Below are positions 44,917-56,624 of a stretch of 64,000 nt of DNA, one piece after another. Made by a program: the position numbers and the translations under genes. The notes under the pieces are model-generated. The model made no database searches and had not been told where the DNA came from. It saw only the letters and a program-made list of their open reading frames with translations. The DNA lies in the NCBI GenBank assembly GCA_029204225.1, contig CM055100.1, positions 20,969,589-21,033,588 of the forward strand, written 5' to 3'. Positions within the stretch are counted from its first letter, which is position 1, and each line of letters begins with the position of its first letter. The DNA comes from Diphasiastrum complanatum. Its lineage: Eukaryota; Streptophyta; Lycopodiopsida; Lycopodiales; Lycopodiaceae.

Positions 44917-47418
44917 CATTAGGGAATATTAGAACTCAAAATGGGCCCTTTGTCAAGATGTTTTTTTTGACTTCTCATGCTTTCAACGCTTAAGTGGCCC
45001 AATCAATGGTGTCCATCTATGACGAACTGTAACAGTGGTTGCCGGACGTAAATTGCTTTTGCCTTTCCCAGTCAAATTTTGATGATTTTCAAAAAACCCG
45101 CCGGGTAGTACAAACGATCATGATTGGACCATAGTTACTGTCCGAATACTCTTTTGCTGCCCATATTTGTACACTCGAGGTTGATTTGACGTCAATAGTT
45201 GTAAACTGTAGTTAGCTAATCCCTGTAGTTTAGGAACTTCTTGTCATTCTTAGGTATATCTCTGATTCTCTTTGTTCTCATTCATACTCAACTTCCATAG
45301 AGATATTTTGGACTAATGGCGACAAATAATCGGAGACCAAGAGTAACCATTGATGTGGGCCAGAATGAAGGCGAGCAGTTTGTTTGGTGGACCAGGCCAT
45401 GCGATGTCCTAGTATCGGATCAGCACGCATGTGTACAGAATAGCAGCAAGGCAGTAAAGGAGACGCGCGCTGAATCGATAACCTGAGAATGAAAGTTGCT
45501 AGTCGATAGTGAATCAACGCATAGGTGAGTATAGGCCATTGTTCGTTGTGTTAAGTTTTTGGATTGAATCTGAGTCTTCATACTTTTTTCATGCCGATCT
45601 TCGTTTTTTGAATGATCACACACTTTGAAATCTTTGTAGATTTGAAGCGGCGTGGCAACCACGCCAAAGGGAGAATCTATAAAATTACCTCTGAAAATTA
45701 AAATATTTCATTTAGTTTTTATTTAGTACCAAAGACCATTTACAGACCCAATATCGGATTGGCACGCGCGTGTAGAAAGTCAGCAGTTGCAGAATGTAGG
45801 TTGGGCACACGGAAAAGTCGGAAACTAGGCGATAACAGATGGGCGCGCGGGAGTCTGGAACAGGAATATCACGATTAAGTCAAGCGCATTGAACCGATAT
45901 TGCATGTTGTAAAAAAAATCGGTAACTTTTGAAAGACAGTTCGGACTGAGACGATTATAGCGCCTTAGAAAGCCCTCAACAATAGCTTTTCAAGGACACC
46001 CAACATGACCCATTTTCGAGCTATGGTTAAAGGATTATTCTCAGTCAAAATTTTGGGCGGTGAACAATCAACGGTCAACATAATATCGGATCAGTGCACG
46101 GTTGACCTGATTAGACTCTAAGGGTGCGCGCCCATCCGATATTAAGGTTTTAAATTTTTTTTGTGGGAGAGCTCGACTCGAGCTTTGCAACGACACCAAA
46201 ATGACATAATTTTGACATACGATTCAAAAGTTATAGGCAGTCAAAGCCAGAATGACCTAATTCCAAGCTACGGTTCAAAAGTTATAGGCAGTCAAAGTTT
46301 TGGCACCAAAACTTTGACTGCCTATAACTTTTGAACCGTAGTCAGAATTGGGTCATTCTTGTGCCGTTGCAAAGCTCTCGTCAAGATCTTTCACACAAAA
46401 AAAATTTAAAACCCTAATATCGGACCGGCACATGTCCTTAGGGTCTGACCGGGTCAAACTGGTGAACCGCGCGTTGATCCAATATTAGGTTGACCGTTGA
46501 CTATTGACCGCCCAAAATTTTGACTGAGAATATCTCTTTAACTGTAGCTCAAAAATGCATTATCTTGGGTGTCGTTGAAAAGCTGTTGCCGAGGGCTTTC
46601 TAATGGCGCTATAATCGTCTCAATCCGAACTGTCTTTTAAAAGTTATCGATTTTTTTTACAACATGCAATATCAGTTAAGTGCACCCGACCCAATCGTGA
46701 TATTCTTGTTCCAAACTCCCGCGCGCCCATCCGTTATCGCCTAGTTTCCGACTTCTCTATCTAATATCAGTTCGCGGCACGCCCAACCTACATTTTGCAA
46801 CTGTCGACTTTCTACGCGCGCGCTAATCCAATATTGGGTCTGTAAATGGCTCGCACGAAGCAAACAATATGGATTCATCCTGGAGGTGTCCCAATGCAAG
46901 GAGGCCATTAGGGAAATCCACCACCACCTCCTAGGCCAAGGTGCACGCCACGTGATCCGCCATGGCTGAAGGATATCCGAATGATCTGTGCACATGCTGA
47001 ACCGATATTCGGGCGTGAAATTCGAACGTGAAGTTTTTTTTATTGTCATGTTTGTGCTTATGTAGAGCAGAGCCTCGTGAGTTTCCGCGAACGTATCGTA
47101 TCTCTAGGTACGAAATTCGACGACCATTAGGCTTTTATGATAGACCATTCATTACTTTTAGGCACAGGTACCATGTTGTAATATTATTATTGGTAGATGT
47201 TTACAGGCCTAGATTATATGACAAATGTATGGCTGTCATTACAAACACGCTTAACTAATTAATGCCTGAAGTTAGAGCTAGTTCTAACCACAATAGTTAG
47301 AATGCGGGCATTATCGAAGACTCGAAAAATGGTAACCAAACAATACCGGGTATACGTAACCTCTCTCTAAAGTCAAACTTCTTAAAGGGCCCATTTTGAG
47401 CCCAAATTTTCCCTAATG
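44917..47418. mobile_element. Large fold-back/TIR transposon (~2.5 kb) inserted in gag of element K
   Basis: The ends are inverted repeats of ~45 bp: CATTAGGGAATATTAGAACT at the left and, read on minus, CATTAGGGAAAATTTGGGCT at the right. Both continue CAAAATGGGCCCTTT. The insertion splits one Gag frame (44641-44916 and 47419-47724). It has no transposase. The centre is a long inverted repeat (45736-46849). GCATTAG occurs at 44916 and again at 47422 but does not abut both ends cleanly, so the target duplication is uncertain. The superfamily is not certain; the fold-back structure suggests a Mutator-like or foldback element. Confidence 0.85.
45736..46849. repeat. ~1.1 kb inverted repeat with a 2-nt central loop
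   Basis: The left arm 45736-46303 and the right arm 46306-46849 are reverse complements over their whole length with scattered mismatches and small indels. The innermost 36 bases of each arm (46268-46303 and 46306-46341) are perfectly complementary around CA. An RNA read through it would fold into a hairpin of over 500 bp. The arms are richer in G+C and CGCG than the surroundings. Confidence 0.92.
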
Positions 47419-47724
47419 GATGCATTAGATTTGCTATCAAATCTCTATGAGACTCATGATGTAACGACTAGATTACGTCTTAGAAGGAAGTTCTTTACTC
47501 TTAGCATGTCTGATTCTACTGCCATCACTTCTCACATCAACAGTTTCAAATCTTTATTGGATCAGTTATCGACTGTAGGATGTGTTATTCAAGATGATGA
47601 TGCCGTTATGACCTTGCTTTCTTCTCTTCCAAAGTCATATGAGCACTTTGTGGTGATGATCTCCACACAACCCGACCTCACTCTTCAAAAGGTGATCGAT
47701 CATCTTCTTCAAGAAGAAATGTAG
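47419..47724 (+). pseudogene. Copia Gag of element K, 3' half
   Basis: 102 open codons: DALDLLSNLYETHDVTTRL, then RRKFFTLSM, DQLSTVGC and LLSSLPKSYEHF. This is the C-terminal half of the UBN2-type Gag core. It ends at a stop after LLQEEM, just before an inserted LTR. The ATG at 47416 is not a true start, because the protein continues from 44916. Confidence 0.82.
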
Positions 47725-47750
47725 AGAAAGGCCAGCGGCCTATATTTTAT

Positions 47751-48438
47751 CATGAAGTACAATATTTTGGACCGTACTTGAGCTGTTTGATGGCTCCCTA
47801 GAGGGATTGATTGATTAATTATTGCTTGAATGCAAAACTAGATGACAAAAACTTGATCTAGATTAGCAATTCTTCACATATCAATCAAGCGCAATCAAGA
47901 ATGATTGATCCACATGAAGATCCGACCCCCACACATGTGGTACGATCTTCAGTACGGCTTGTAAATAGAGAAGAAGGTTTCTAACACCTAGATTTTAGTA
48001 AGATTACATAAAACACAAAGTACATAGTGTGGAAAGTCAAGATTGCCAAATTGCTCTCAAAAATTCTAAGGCATTACTTTGGAAGGGTGAATAGTATGTA
48101 CAAAAGTGCTTCCTTCCACACGAGCTAGGTGAAAGTCCAGCATGTAATAAGGAAGTTGATTGAATCTTTTTACGCTAAAATGTCAATCTTACCTAACCCT
48201 AGAGTTTTGCCAAGCTGCTGGCTAGGTAGATCAACCACCTCCATGATTCAAGGAATTTGGTCCTACAATTTACGAATTATTACCAAACAAATCTAACTAA
48301 CCCTATCAATGATATCTAGCCTATCTAGGGTAGCCTAAACACGTGGCAACATGGATTTACACATGTGGGACCCACCTACATACAAATTTACATAGTTTTA
48401 ATCAAGCTAGATTTGCCAATTTTTGACAATTTCTCACA
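47751..48438 (-). mobile_element. Copia LTR (A/F type), probably solo
   Basis: The right end read on minus is TGTGAGAAATTGTCAAAAAT, which matches the start of the solo LTR at 10761. The left part (AAGTACAA..GGACCG..AGAGGGATTG) matches the end of LTR A at 3773-3840. No internal sequence adjoins. The left end is approximate, and the flanking bases (TATCA, GATTA) do not form a duplication. Confidence 0.65.
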
Positions 48439-49300
48439 GATTACTCGTAGGTCATTGAGTCTTTCTGAGAAAAGAACAACTTATTAACTTAGTAAATATT
48501 TAAAAAATGACATATATGTGGTGTTATACTAGTAGCCTACACCTAGACATTTTGAGATTTCTGAATCATCAATAATTAAGTTGAGTAGCTGAACTGCTCT
48601 TGAATAAAATTAATTTGCTAGACAAGCAATGTGAATAGAATTCACCAAAAACTATTTGTTTATACATGTTTCTCTTATATTAAGTCACATATACTATGAA
48701 TCATCAAGATTCATCAATACGATTATGTGCATAGAGGAGTAGAGTATTTCTTGATTGGAAAATAGGCTCGATTATCAGTAATTGTATCTTGGAGCATGCA
48801 ATTTTGATGATAGAACCTAACGAGCACAAGAATGACTACTAAATTGCACTGAAATTCAACATAATTTGGTATATCTAGATTTCTTTCTAGATAGGAACCT
48901 AATGTCTTTGTGCTTGAAGAAGGAAAATATTAAGAAAAAATTTGTTTCGGTATTCTTTTTTTCTTTGATTGCCAGGTGAAATATAAAATCAAAACAACTC
49001 ATATTTTCGGGATGAGAATCTAGTTTGAAGATTATATTTGATAGATTTCATAATTTTCCTACGACATGTTTTGGACATACTCTCCAGGATTCTCTAATAG
49101 TTATGGGTGAGTTGAGAAATTGATAAATTATGATTAACATATCATAAGATTCTCAATATTTATGTTTTGCAAATCATGAATTTACACCTGGTTGTTATTA
49201 GAGGATTATGTAGAAAGATAATGATTCTTAGAAATAATGAGAGATTTTGATTCTCTATGACTTTGGTTTCTTTGTTGTTATGGGAAGAAAAACCTATTTA
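48439..49300. other. AT-rich, no gene seen
   Basis: No reading frame or motif stands out. It lies before a gypsy-like PPT, so it may be decayed gypsy internal sequence. Confidence 0.4.
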
Positions 49301-49497
49301 AGAGGGGAAGAATGTTACGTCCTTATCCAGTCAAAAGGATTTTAGAGTGTCCTTAGGTAAGACAGTGAGATATTTGGTGACATATTGTTAAGTAGGACCT
49401 TGTAGGGCCCATGGGTACTTAATTGATATGTGAGGACTCAAAATTCATTGAGAGAGATGTGAAGCAGTGCATGGATTGTGATGGTAGTGTGCATGAT
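49301..49497 (+). mobile_element. Gypsy-like PPT and 3' LTR start
   Basis: AGAGGGGAAGAA (49301-49312) followed by TGTTACGTCCTTATCC matches the typical end of plant Ty3/gypsy internal regions (GGGGGAGAA-TGTTACG..). The LTR is interrupted by the MITE region at ~49500. Confidence 0.5.
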
Positions 49498-49530
49498 GAT
49501 TGCATGGGAATTTTAACTAGAGCTAATTTG

Positions 49531-49908
49531 CATTAAAGGAGTTCTAAATCCAAAAAAGACCCTTTGTAAAGATTCTTTTTATATTTTTTCTCAATTTTTT
49601 CTTACACATGGACCAATCAAAACACTCAAATTCGAAATCTACGTAACGTAACTTTTTGAGTCCACATTTTCATTCTGCACTAAAACTGGCATAACTTTTT
49701 AGTGGTAAGTCCAAATTTAGCGAAGTTTGGTGCATTATAAAGCGCTTGACAAGGGCTTTCCAATGATATTCTAGATGATATACTTTTGAGCTACGATTAA
49801 AAAGCTATGGCAAGTCAAAAGTATTAGTGTTATAATATTTTAATAATATAAACTACATCTTGCACGGATTCTTAAAGTGTCTTTTTGGAGCTCAAAACTC
49901 CTCTAATG
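49531..49908. mobile_element. MITE (378 bp) with ~45-bp inverted ends
   Basis: The left end CATTAAAGGAGTTCTAAATC and the right end, read on minus, CATTAGAGGAGTTTTGAGCT are inverted repeats that continue CCAAAAAAGACCCTTT. The interior also folds (GGCATAACTTTTTAGT against GCCATAGCTTTTTAAT). It shares the AAAGCTATGGCAAGTCAAA motif with the fold-back element at 44917. GATTGCATGGG flanks the region at 49498-49508 and 49920-49930, 22 and 11 bases outside the ends. Confidence 0.8.
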
Positions 49909-49944
49909 GATCACATAAGGATTGCATGGGTCACATAAATATTT

Positions 49945-50580
49945 GTACTTTTCACGTGTGTGAGGACTTCTTAAATAATGTGAATGATCTCCTAAGATGT
50001 GTGTGATTGACATAGATCAATCTAGATTGAGATACAAGCATAATAGCTCAAAAATCTAAGACAAGAGCACGCTACACATGCATCTCTCACAAACCATTCA
50101 TCACACATAATGAAAGGACACTTTGGATGAAAAAAACTAAGCATAGATTTGGCTTGCTCTCGGGTAGAGAGAGAATGCTACATAGAGTTCTCACATAGAG
50201 AGAGAATGTAAAATAAAAACTAAGTGTTGGAGCTTGCTACATCAAGATCTTGTTACAAAAAACTAAGTATGGACTCACCCTCACTCACACTCATAGTAGC
50301 TCAAAATCCAAGAGTATGAAAATGAAGCAAAATGATTAGACCTCTGAACACACCACCTCTTATTATGATTGGACCTCCTACATGCCACCTCTTACAATGA
50401 TTGGGCCATTTTGGTGCACCTCACTTCATGATTAGCCCAAATTGACCAATTAGATCAAGAGGTGCTATGTCACAAATCCTCTAGTGTCAAGGCAAGTGTA
50501 ACTAGCCTACACTACCATGAGCTAATCCACTTCTAAAATTGGCCTTATCACTTATTTACAAGTGTACAATGAGCGGTTTT
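49945..50580 (-). mobile_element. Degenerate B-family LTR fragment
   Basis: It follows the order of the minus-strand LTR at 59198-59700: CACGTGTG, CTCCTAAG, AGATTGAGAT, CTCGGGTAGAGAGAG, then ATGATTGGACC and CACCTCTTA repeats. It is much more diverged than the other copies. Confidence 0.6.
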
Positions 50581-51841
50581 GAAAGAGGACCCCCAAAACT
50601 CAAGATAGATGGCTTTTACCTCTTTTAGAATTTTAGGAAGTGAACTATAGTAGGAAAAGTTTGAAAAATTCATCTCAATGCACGTGTTATCCTATTATTG
50701 GGTTGAATTTAGTGATACACAAAAAATGTCTACTTGTTGAGTAATAGTACATATTGTCCTATTTTTACTCTATGTCAATCCTACAATTTTTGATACCAGT
50801 TTGCTGTAATTAATTTTGTTTGAAAAGATGCTAAAAATTGGAAAATTATTGGGATGCATGTCATATAATTGAATAGCTTGATCTCAAAATGATTGTGTTG
50901 GACTAGTTGCTTTTTTTGTTTTTTGAATATCGTCAATAATTTGTTAGGAGGCTTTAAATTGTACCAAACTCAATTTATTACTTTCATCACACCTTTTTGG
51001 AAACTTATTCTTTGGCTTTGAACTTGTTGGAAGAAGACCTTTTCATATTCTTATTGATTGTGGTATTCAAAAGTTTCTTATTGTCAATTGCCAAATCATT
51101 GTCTTCATTCAAATCCACAAAATAATTTTAGCACAAATAATCAAAATTAACAATATCCATCTTTATTTTTGAATAATCACATTGTAGCATCCATAATCTG
51201 TATCGAAGATTGTCCACTCATGACTCGTATTCACAATATTGATGATCAATATCTCAAAATATTCATTTCTTAATTTTCTCAATTTTAGATGAGTATTAAA
51301 ATATTCACAATATTCAATATCTCAGAATATTTTTTCTCACTATTTGCAATTTTAGATTACAAACCATCAATTAAGTAGTCTTCCAAACACATATTTGAAA
51401 AGTAGGCCATTTTTTCGTCCAAAATGGAAGACATTTTCTATATATCTTGCAAAAGAAAACACAATCACAAAATTATAATTAGATCTATTAATGGTAAAAT
51501 TTTATTGATCCATTATATCTTTTGCAAAAACCGTAATAAGCATAGTTCTCTACCTCAAGGAAAACAAAACAAAACAAAACACAACACATGAGCTTTGGAC
51601 ATTTTTTATACTATCTGCTAATCACACGATCAAGTTGTTGGCAGATAGATTAAAGGAAAAGTTAAACTTACAGAAGCATTACAATCTCATTTATTTCAAA
51701 GCCATGGAACATAAAATACTACATTGAATCTAGAAAAAAACAGCCGCAAGTAAATCCATTCATCTGTAGGAAAGTCAATCAACAAAATTTGTCCAAATGC
51801 AATGAAAGTGATAGATCATGAGTTACATCCTTCAACAAAAA
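50581..51841. other. AT-rich, no gene seen
   Basis: No ORF with a recognisable motif. It includes an (AAAAC)n run at ~51562-51588. Confidence 0.5.
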
Positions 51842-52320
51842 TTACAAAGCATACATAAATCCTTCAACCCTCTTCTTATTTTTCTTGTTCTTGTCTCCCT
51901 TTTTTGGTTTCTTCCTGCTTGCATCATGATCATCATCAGAGTCATATTCTCTACTTGAAGAATCACCTTCGTCCTTCTTCGATCTTGACAAGATTCTAGA
52001 GATAGCAGCCTCTTGGCCAAAGTCCTCTAAGGCTTCCTCTAACACCTGCTACTCATTCAATTTCTTGATTGCATCAACTGTTTCTTCACCACCTTTATTG
52101 AATCACCTCCAAATCCACAAAAGTGTCAGATTCATGTATAGATTTGGCAATTTTCTCAAATTGTTGCTGATGTGTTTTTTCCTTGAGAACCTTTTGTATG
52201 TCCTCTTAAAGCCCAATGTCACAGTGGCGTACCCATCCCATCAGATCGTGTATGGCTTCAGCATATGTCTGCTCCTCGTTGCCCGATACATTCACAAATG
52301 TAGTCTCATTAAGTGAAGGT
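51842..52320 (-). pseudogene. Unrecognised degenerate ORF with a charged tail
   Basis: The minus strand encodes, with one stop and one or more frame changes, NETTFVNVSGNEEQTYAEAI, then a coiled-coil-like segment (KEKTHQQQFEKIAKSIHES). An acidic-then-basic C-terminus follows (YDSDDDHDAS, KKPKKGDKNKKNKK) and ends YAL-stop at 51842. The Lys-rich end could be a nuclear signal. It does not match gag or pol motifs. It may be the last exon of a host gene or the tail of another transposon's ORF. I give no function. Confidence 0.4.
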
Positions 52321-53090
52321 GAATGAAAACCATCATCTGAATAGCCAGAGGTTCATTGTAGAATTTACACCTCCAATGGCCCTAATTCCAATTTTGATTT
52401 CAATTTGGAAGGTGGCATTAGTTGATATTAGATCATGACTAACATACAACAGATACAACTGCCAGTGAATTGGAAATCCACAACAAATGACAATGCATGT
52501 AACTAATCTAACACATGGACTTGATTTCCATCAAACCTTACTCATATCAAAAATAGGTGAGCAATGGAATAGCGAAAATTTCGCTCTCTTTTTTTTTTTT
52601 TCCAAAAGATTATAGAACTAATCAAAGATGCCTACTCTAAGTTGATCAAGAAAAAGTTTTGAACATTGAGGAGATGTGATAGACCCAAAAATAATCCTAA
52701 ACAATGGATTGAAAACAACTAAATTTAAAAAAAAAAAAGGTCTACGACTAAAAAAATGATACAAGTGATGATCTATCCAAAACACAACTATTCTAGACTT
52801 TTATTTACATAAAAACTCTCTTGATTTACATGTCATCAAGACTCTTAAGGATCTACTTTCTAACTTGAAAGATACAGAGATTTTGTTTTCTCTCTTTATT
52901 TATTTTTCTTTTTTTCTGGTTTTGTAGGGACCTCACGAATCTTCATAGTCGTTTGATATCAGTAGCTGGTACTGATTCAAAAGTATACATTCATTGCAGA
53001 TCATCCATCTTGTCCAAGATGATTTGAAGTTCTTCTTTTCCTCTTAAGTTTGGATAGTAGTAGCAGGTAATTTGTGCATTTGCTTCCTAG
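52321..53090. other. Intergenic, no gene seen
   Basis: AT-rich with short poly-T/poly-A runs. No motif. Confidence 0.45.
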
Positions 53091-53231
53091 AGGTTCATCT
53101 TCCTCATCAATCAGAAACTCATAGAGATCCTAAAGCACCATGAGTGACTCCATCCTCACTTTCCAAATAGCATAATTAGTAGAATTTAACCTCTCACTAG
53201 CTTCTAGAAGGTATGCTCCAGCAGATCTCAT
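53091..53231 (-). pseudogene. Copia Gag N-terminus of element F'
   Basis: About 47 codons starting at 53231 correspond to the Gag start of element F (61276): GAYLLEASERLNSTNYAIWK, then VRMESLMVL with a TAG where F has CAG. The rest of Gag and pol is missing; sequence is lost at ~53091. Confidence 0.8.
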
Positions 53232-53694
53232 CTTACTAGTAAGATTCTACACACAAGATATAGATTTGTTTGAAACTCACAAAGGTTTCTAACTTGCAGT
53301 GTTTCACTCAAATGTTGACTTCTAATCCAATAGATGGACTTGTAATCACAGTTCTATCACTCCCTCACAAAGCTGGAATGAAGATAAGTTGAAGTGAAAA
53401 CTACTCTCAAGCAAATCTTGCCAATCTTGGTTATTTTTGGACAAAAACTGACTCTATCTCTCTCATTCACTTTGATGTACTTTCAAGACCTAGTTTCCAC
53501 TTTAAGAAGGTCTGAAATTAGCCTAGACTAGTTAGTTTTCATGAAACAAATTCAAAACTAATTAATGGAAAGTGATCTTGGTAGCTTATCCTAGGATTTG
53601 CACCAAAAATTACATCAAACTGACACCAGATGAAAATATAGTGATCCAATGAATATGGGGTTTTAAACAAACATTGATCAATAGCCTTGTACTT
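53232..53694 (-). other. Leader of element F'
   Basis: Matches 61277-61806 closely, except that a ~65-base segment of F (61712-61780) is absent here. Confidence 0.8.
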
Positions 53695-53707
53695 GGCTCT
53701 GATACCA
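53695..53707 (-). other. Primer-binding site of element F'
   Basis: The minus strand reads TGGTATCAGAGCC, a perfect initiator-Met match, directly next to the LTR. Confidence 0.88.
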
Positions 53708-54095
53708 TGTTTAAGGACCATAAATGGATCTTTGAATGATCCACAAGGTTGATTGTGTGCTTGTTAAACAGTCTATCAGATACTAGTCATCAGAAAACAA
53801 GATCTAGTTTAGCAGCTTGATAGAAAACAAGTAGAGACAATCAGAGCATTGATCAATAACTATAATCCAACTCCACACGTGTGGAAATAAGGCTGTAGTA
53901 CGGCCTGTAGACAATGTTTATAATGTGCCAAATCTAGGTTTCATTGGAATCAAAAGCAATCACCATACAATGAGAGAAAACTCGAGTTTCTCCTTGAGGC
54001 TCCAAAAAGTTTCTATCTCCTGACTATGGAGAATGAGAATACATAGTAAAAGACACTTCCTTTGCTAAGCTAGGCAAAAATCCAGCATGTAATAA
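53708..54095 (-). mobile_element. 5' LTR of element F', truncated
   Basis: It matches 61820-62206 at high identity, then stops at AATAAGGAAAAGAC and joins the RT end of element S. The LTR's upstream half is lost. It contains a CCACACGTGTGG palindrome at ~53875. Confidence 0.85.
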
Positions 54096-55502
54096 GGAAA
54101 AGACATATCTAGATTGACAAATAAAAGCATATTCATCATGAAAATCAATCTCAAGGCCCAAAATGTAATGAATCTCTCCTAGATCTTGCATTTTAAATTC
54201 TTTTCCTAATGCATCTTTGGTTTCTTGAACTAGCATCAAACAACTTTCACTAAGAATAATGTCATCTACATAGATTAGAAGAATGACAATATTACAAACA
54301 ACATTGAAACTCACATCTAGTCCACTATCAAACAATTGCCCAACACTAATAAGATTTTTTGTTAACTTGGGAACAAAAAATACATTAGATAGATAAAGAA
54401 CTTTTGATGATGAAAGCTTTAAGGGAATGGTCCCTATGCCTCCAATAGCACACTCATGATCATTTGCTATGTCAATGGACTTCTTGGCTCCTTCATAAGG
54501 TGACATGGATGAAAAATAATGCTTGGAGCTACACATATGTGAGGAAGCTCCACTGTCGATAAACCATGAACCATCCTTCTTGAAAGGTGATGAAGAAAAA
54601 GCTTGAGACCATAAGAGATCCCTCTCCATCACTTGCATGAGCATCTTCCTTCTCTTCATTAGAAATGTTGGCTTGCTTGAATTGACTCTTCTTCTTGAAG
54701 CAATTGGTGGCATAATGCCCCTTCTTGCCACAAAAGAAACACTTGATGTTTTTCTTCTTCTTCTTGGATGTGGAAGCTTGAGAGGACTCATCCTCTTCTC
54801 CTTTCTCCTTGGAAATAAGATTGTTCTTGCTTAAAGAGAGTTGGTGTTGATTCTTACTTCTTGTCTTGTGATTGTCTTTGGTAAAGAGAGCTTTACCATC
54901 AATGTTGAGAGACAGTCTTTCCATTTTCAAGAGTTTATACTCTTGTCTTGATTCTTCAGAAATGAGCACACTTTGGAGTGCTTCCAAACTTGGTAGCTCC
55001 TCCTTAATAGCATAACTCTGAACAAGGTTGTCATATTCCTCCTTTAACCCATTAAGTATGACTTGAACAAGCTCATTTTGGTTGCTGGAGTCTCCTATGC
55101 ATGACAATTCTCTATGGAGGTCTTTAACTCTCAATACATAAACTGAAGCACATTCATCACTTCTCTGTACACTTTGAAAAATTTGGTTTCTTAGTGTTAG
55201 AAGTCGAGAAGTATTCTTTGCCTCGTAGATAGACTTGAGAGTATCCCAATCATCTTTGGCATTAGTACAAGCACCAATTTCTCTTAAGATGTCATTTGAG
55301 ACATTCATCTTTATATAATGCAGAGCCATCCTAGCTCTCTTTTTGTACTTTGGAATTTCTTGAGGAATTTGTGGTTCTTCTTCAATGCCAAGTACAATAT
55401 CTATCACATCTTGTAGTATTAAGATAGATTCCATCTAACCTTCCAAATTGAGTAATTGGAGGTTGACAATCTTTCACTTGCTTCTAATAGAAAGACACCC
55501 AT
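54096..55502 (-). pseudogene. Copia Gag-protease fused to RT palm by internal deletion, element S
   Basis: Gag begins at 55502 (MGVFLLEASERLSTSN) and shifts frame once at ~55435. It has the UBN2 core (DDWDTLKSIYEAKNTSRLL), the zinc knuckle CFFCGKKGHYATNC, a frame change near 54600, and an intact protease motif (WFIDSGASSHMC). At ~54290 the pre-integrase region (SGLDVSFNV) runs in frame straight into RT (NIVILLIYVDDIILSE, then EIHYILGLEI). All of the integrase and the RT fingers are deleted. RT is cut at ~54095 by the LTR of F'. B-family sequence. Confidence 0.88.
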
Positions 55503-56254
55503 TGAAGTCATAAAGAATGATGGAAATAAAAAAAGATGGATGAAAGAATTGCTTATCTTCTCACTATAGGAACCAATCAAGGGTACAAAACCAAATCCTA
55601 TGTAAGACTAAGCAAAAAACTGTGAGATAGATCTCACTAGCTTGACAATCTCTCTAAAACAAGATTTGAATCACCAAAAAAGATGAAGTATGACAAAAGT
55701 TATGGTTCTCTAAATTTCACACATGTGAAATACTCCAAAAAAGTCAAATTGACTCAAATACAATCTTTTTGTATGAAACAATTTGCCTAGAGCCTATAAA
55801 TTTTGTCTAAATCACATATAAATAAGATTGTTCAACTAATGGATGATTTTTGTGATCATTCAAGCAATAAATGACATGTACACACGATTTGCCACAGGTC
55901 TAGGCACCATACCTATGACTCTTCCAAAGCTTATAACTTCTGATTGGCTTATCCAACTGTCATGGTTCAAATTGCATCAGATTCTACACATTTCTAGCTT
56001 TCTAGTGGGCTAATTTGCATGAAATTTGGATCAAAGGTGAGAGAGAACCACCAAACTAAAAATGGGTGGATTTCACACGTGCTAGCACCTAAAATTCCGT
56101 ACAGTACCTGATCTGGACCATTCAAAGTGGTTTGAAGCTCTAAATCACCAGAAAACTGCAAACTAGCTAGAAAGTAGAATCTAGACAATTCCTAGCTTGA
56201 AATCTGATCAAATCTGCAAACTTTTTTATTAGATTTGCTTGTAAATCTTAGGTA
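55503..56254 (-). other. Leader of element S
   Basis: Non-coding, related to the leaders of B and E (shared AGCTTATAACTTCTGATTGGC-type stretch, CACACGTG). Confidence 0.7.
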
Positions 56255-56267
56255 GGCTCTGATACCA
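56255..56267 (-). other. Primer-binding site of element S
   Basis: TGGTATCAGAGCC on minus, directly after the LTR end ..GAATTCAGCA. Perfect initiator-Met match. Confidence 0.88.
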
Positions 56268-56600
56268 TGCTGAATTCACACGTGTGGGATGCCCTACACA
56301 TGTATTTTTTTATCTCCTATGTCCAATAATACCATAAAGATCAGACTAGCATTGGTTGTCAATAGGAAAGCTGATCATACAAGAAATATTATTGTGTTAC
56401 AAGCAAGATCTATCAAGAAAACATAAGACTAAGCATCATAAATGCCTCAAGTTGGCCATAGAGAGAAAATAGAAAGTACAAAACTCGTGTAGAGAGAGAG
56501 GGCACAAAGAGCTTGTCTCCAAATATGCATTACACACAAATTTCATCATCTTCTCAATGAGAGTACATCACATACATATAGATCCATGGACTCTCCTCCT
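56268..56600 (-). mobile_element. 5' LTR of element S (~330 bp, left-to-right end approximate)
   Basis: It ends in CCCACACGTGTGAATTCAGCA before the PBS. The other end is near 56600, where AAGTAGGAGGAGAG (a PPT-like string) joins the integrase of element E. The LTR is diverged from and shorter than the B/E LTRs, though the last ~80 bases correspond. Confidence 0.6.
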
Positions 56601-56624
56601 ACTTTGAGTTGAATTGGAGTTGTG

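Noticed and set aside
46740-47049. Minus-strand 102-codon frame, and others inside the fold-back element
   Set aside because: They fall in the inverted-repeat arm or its edge and lack any transposase motif.
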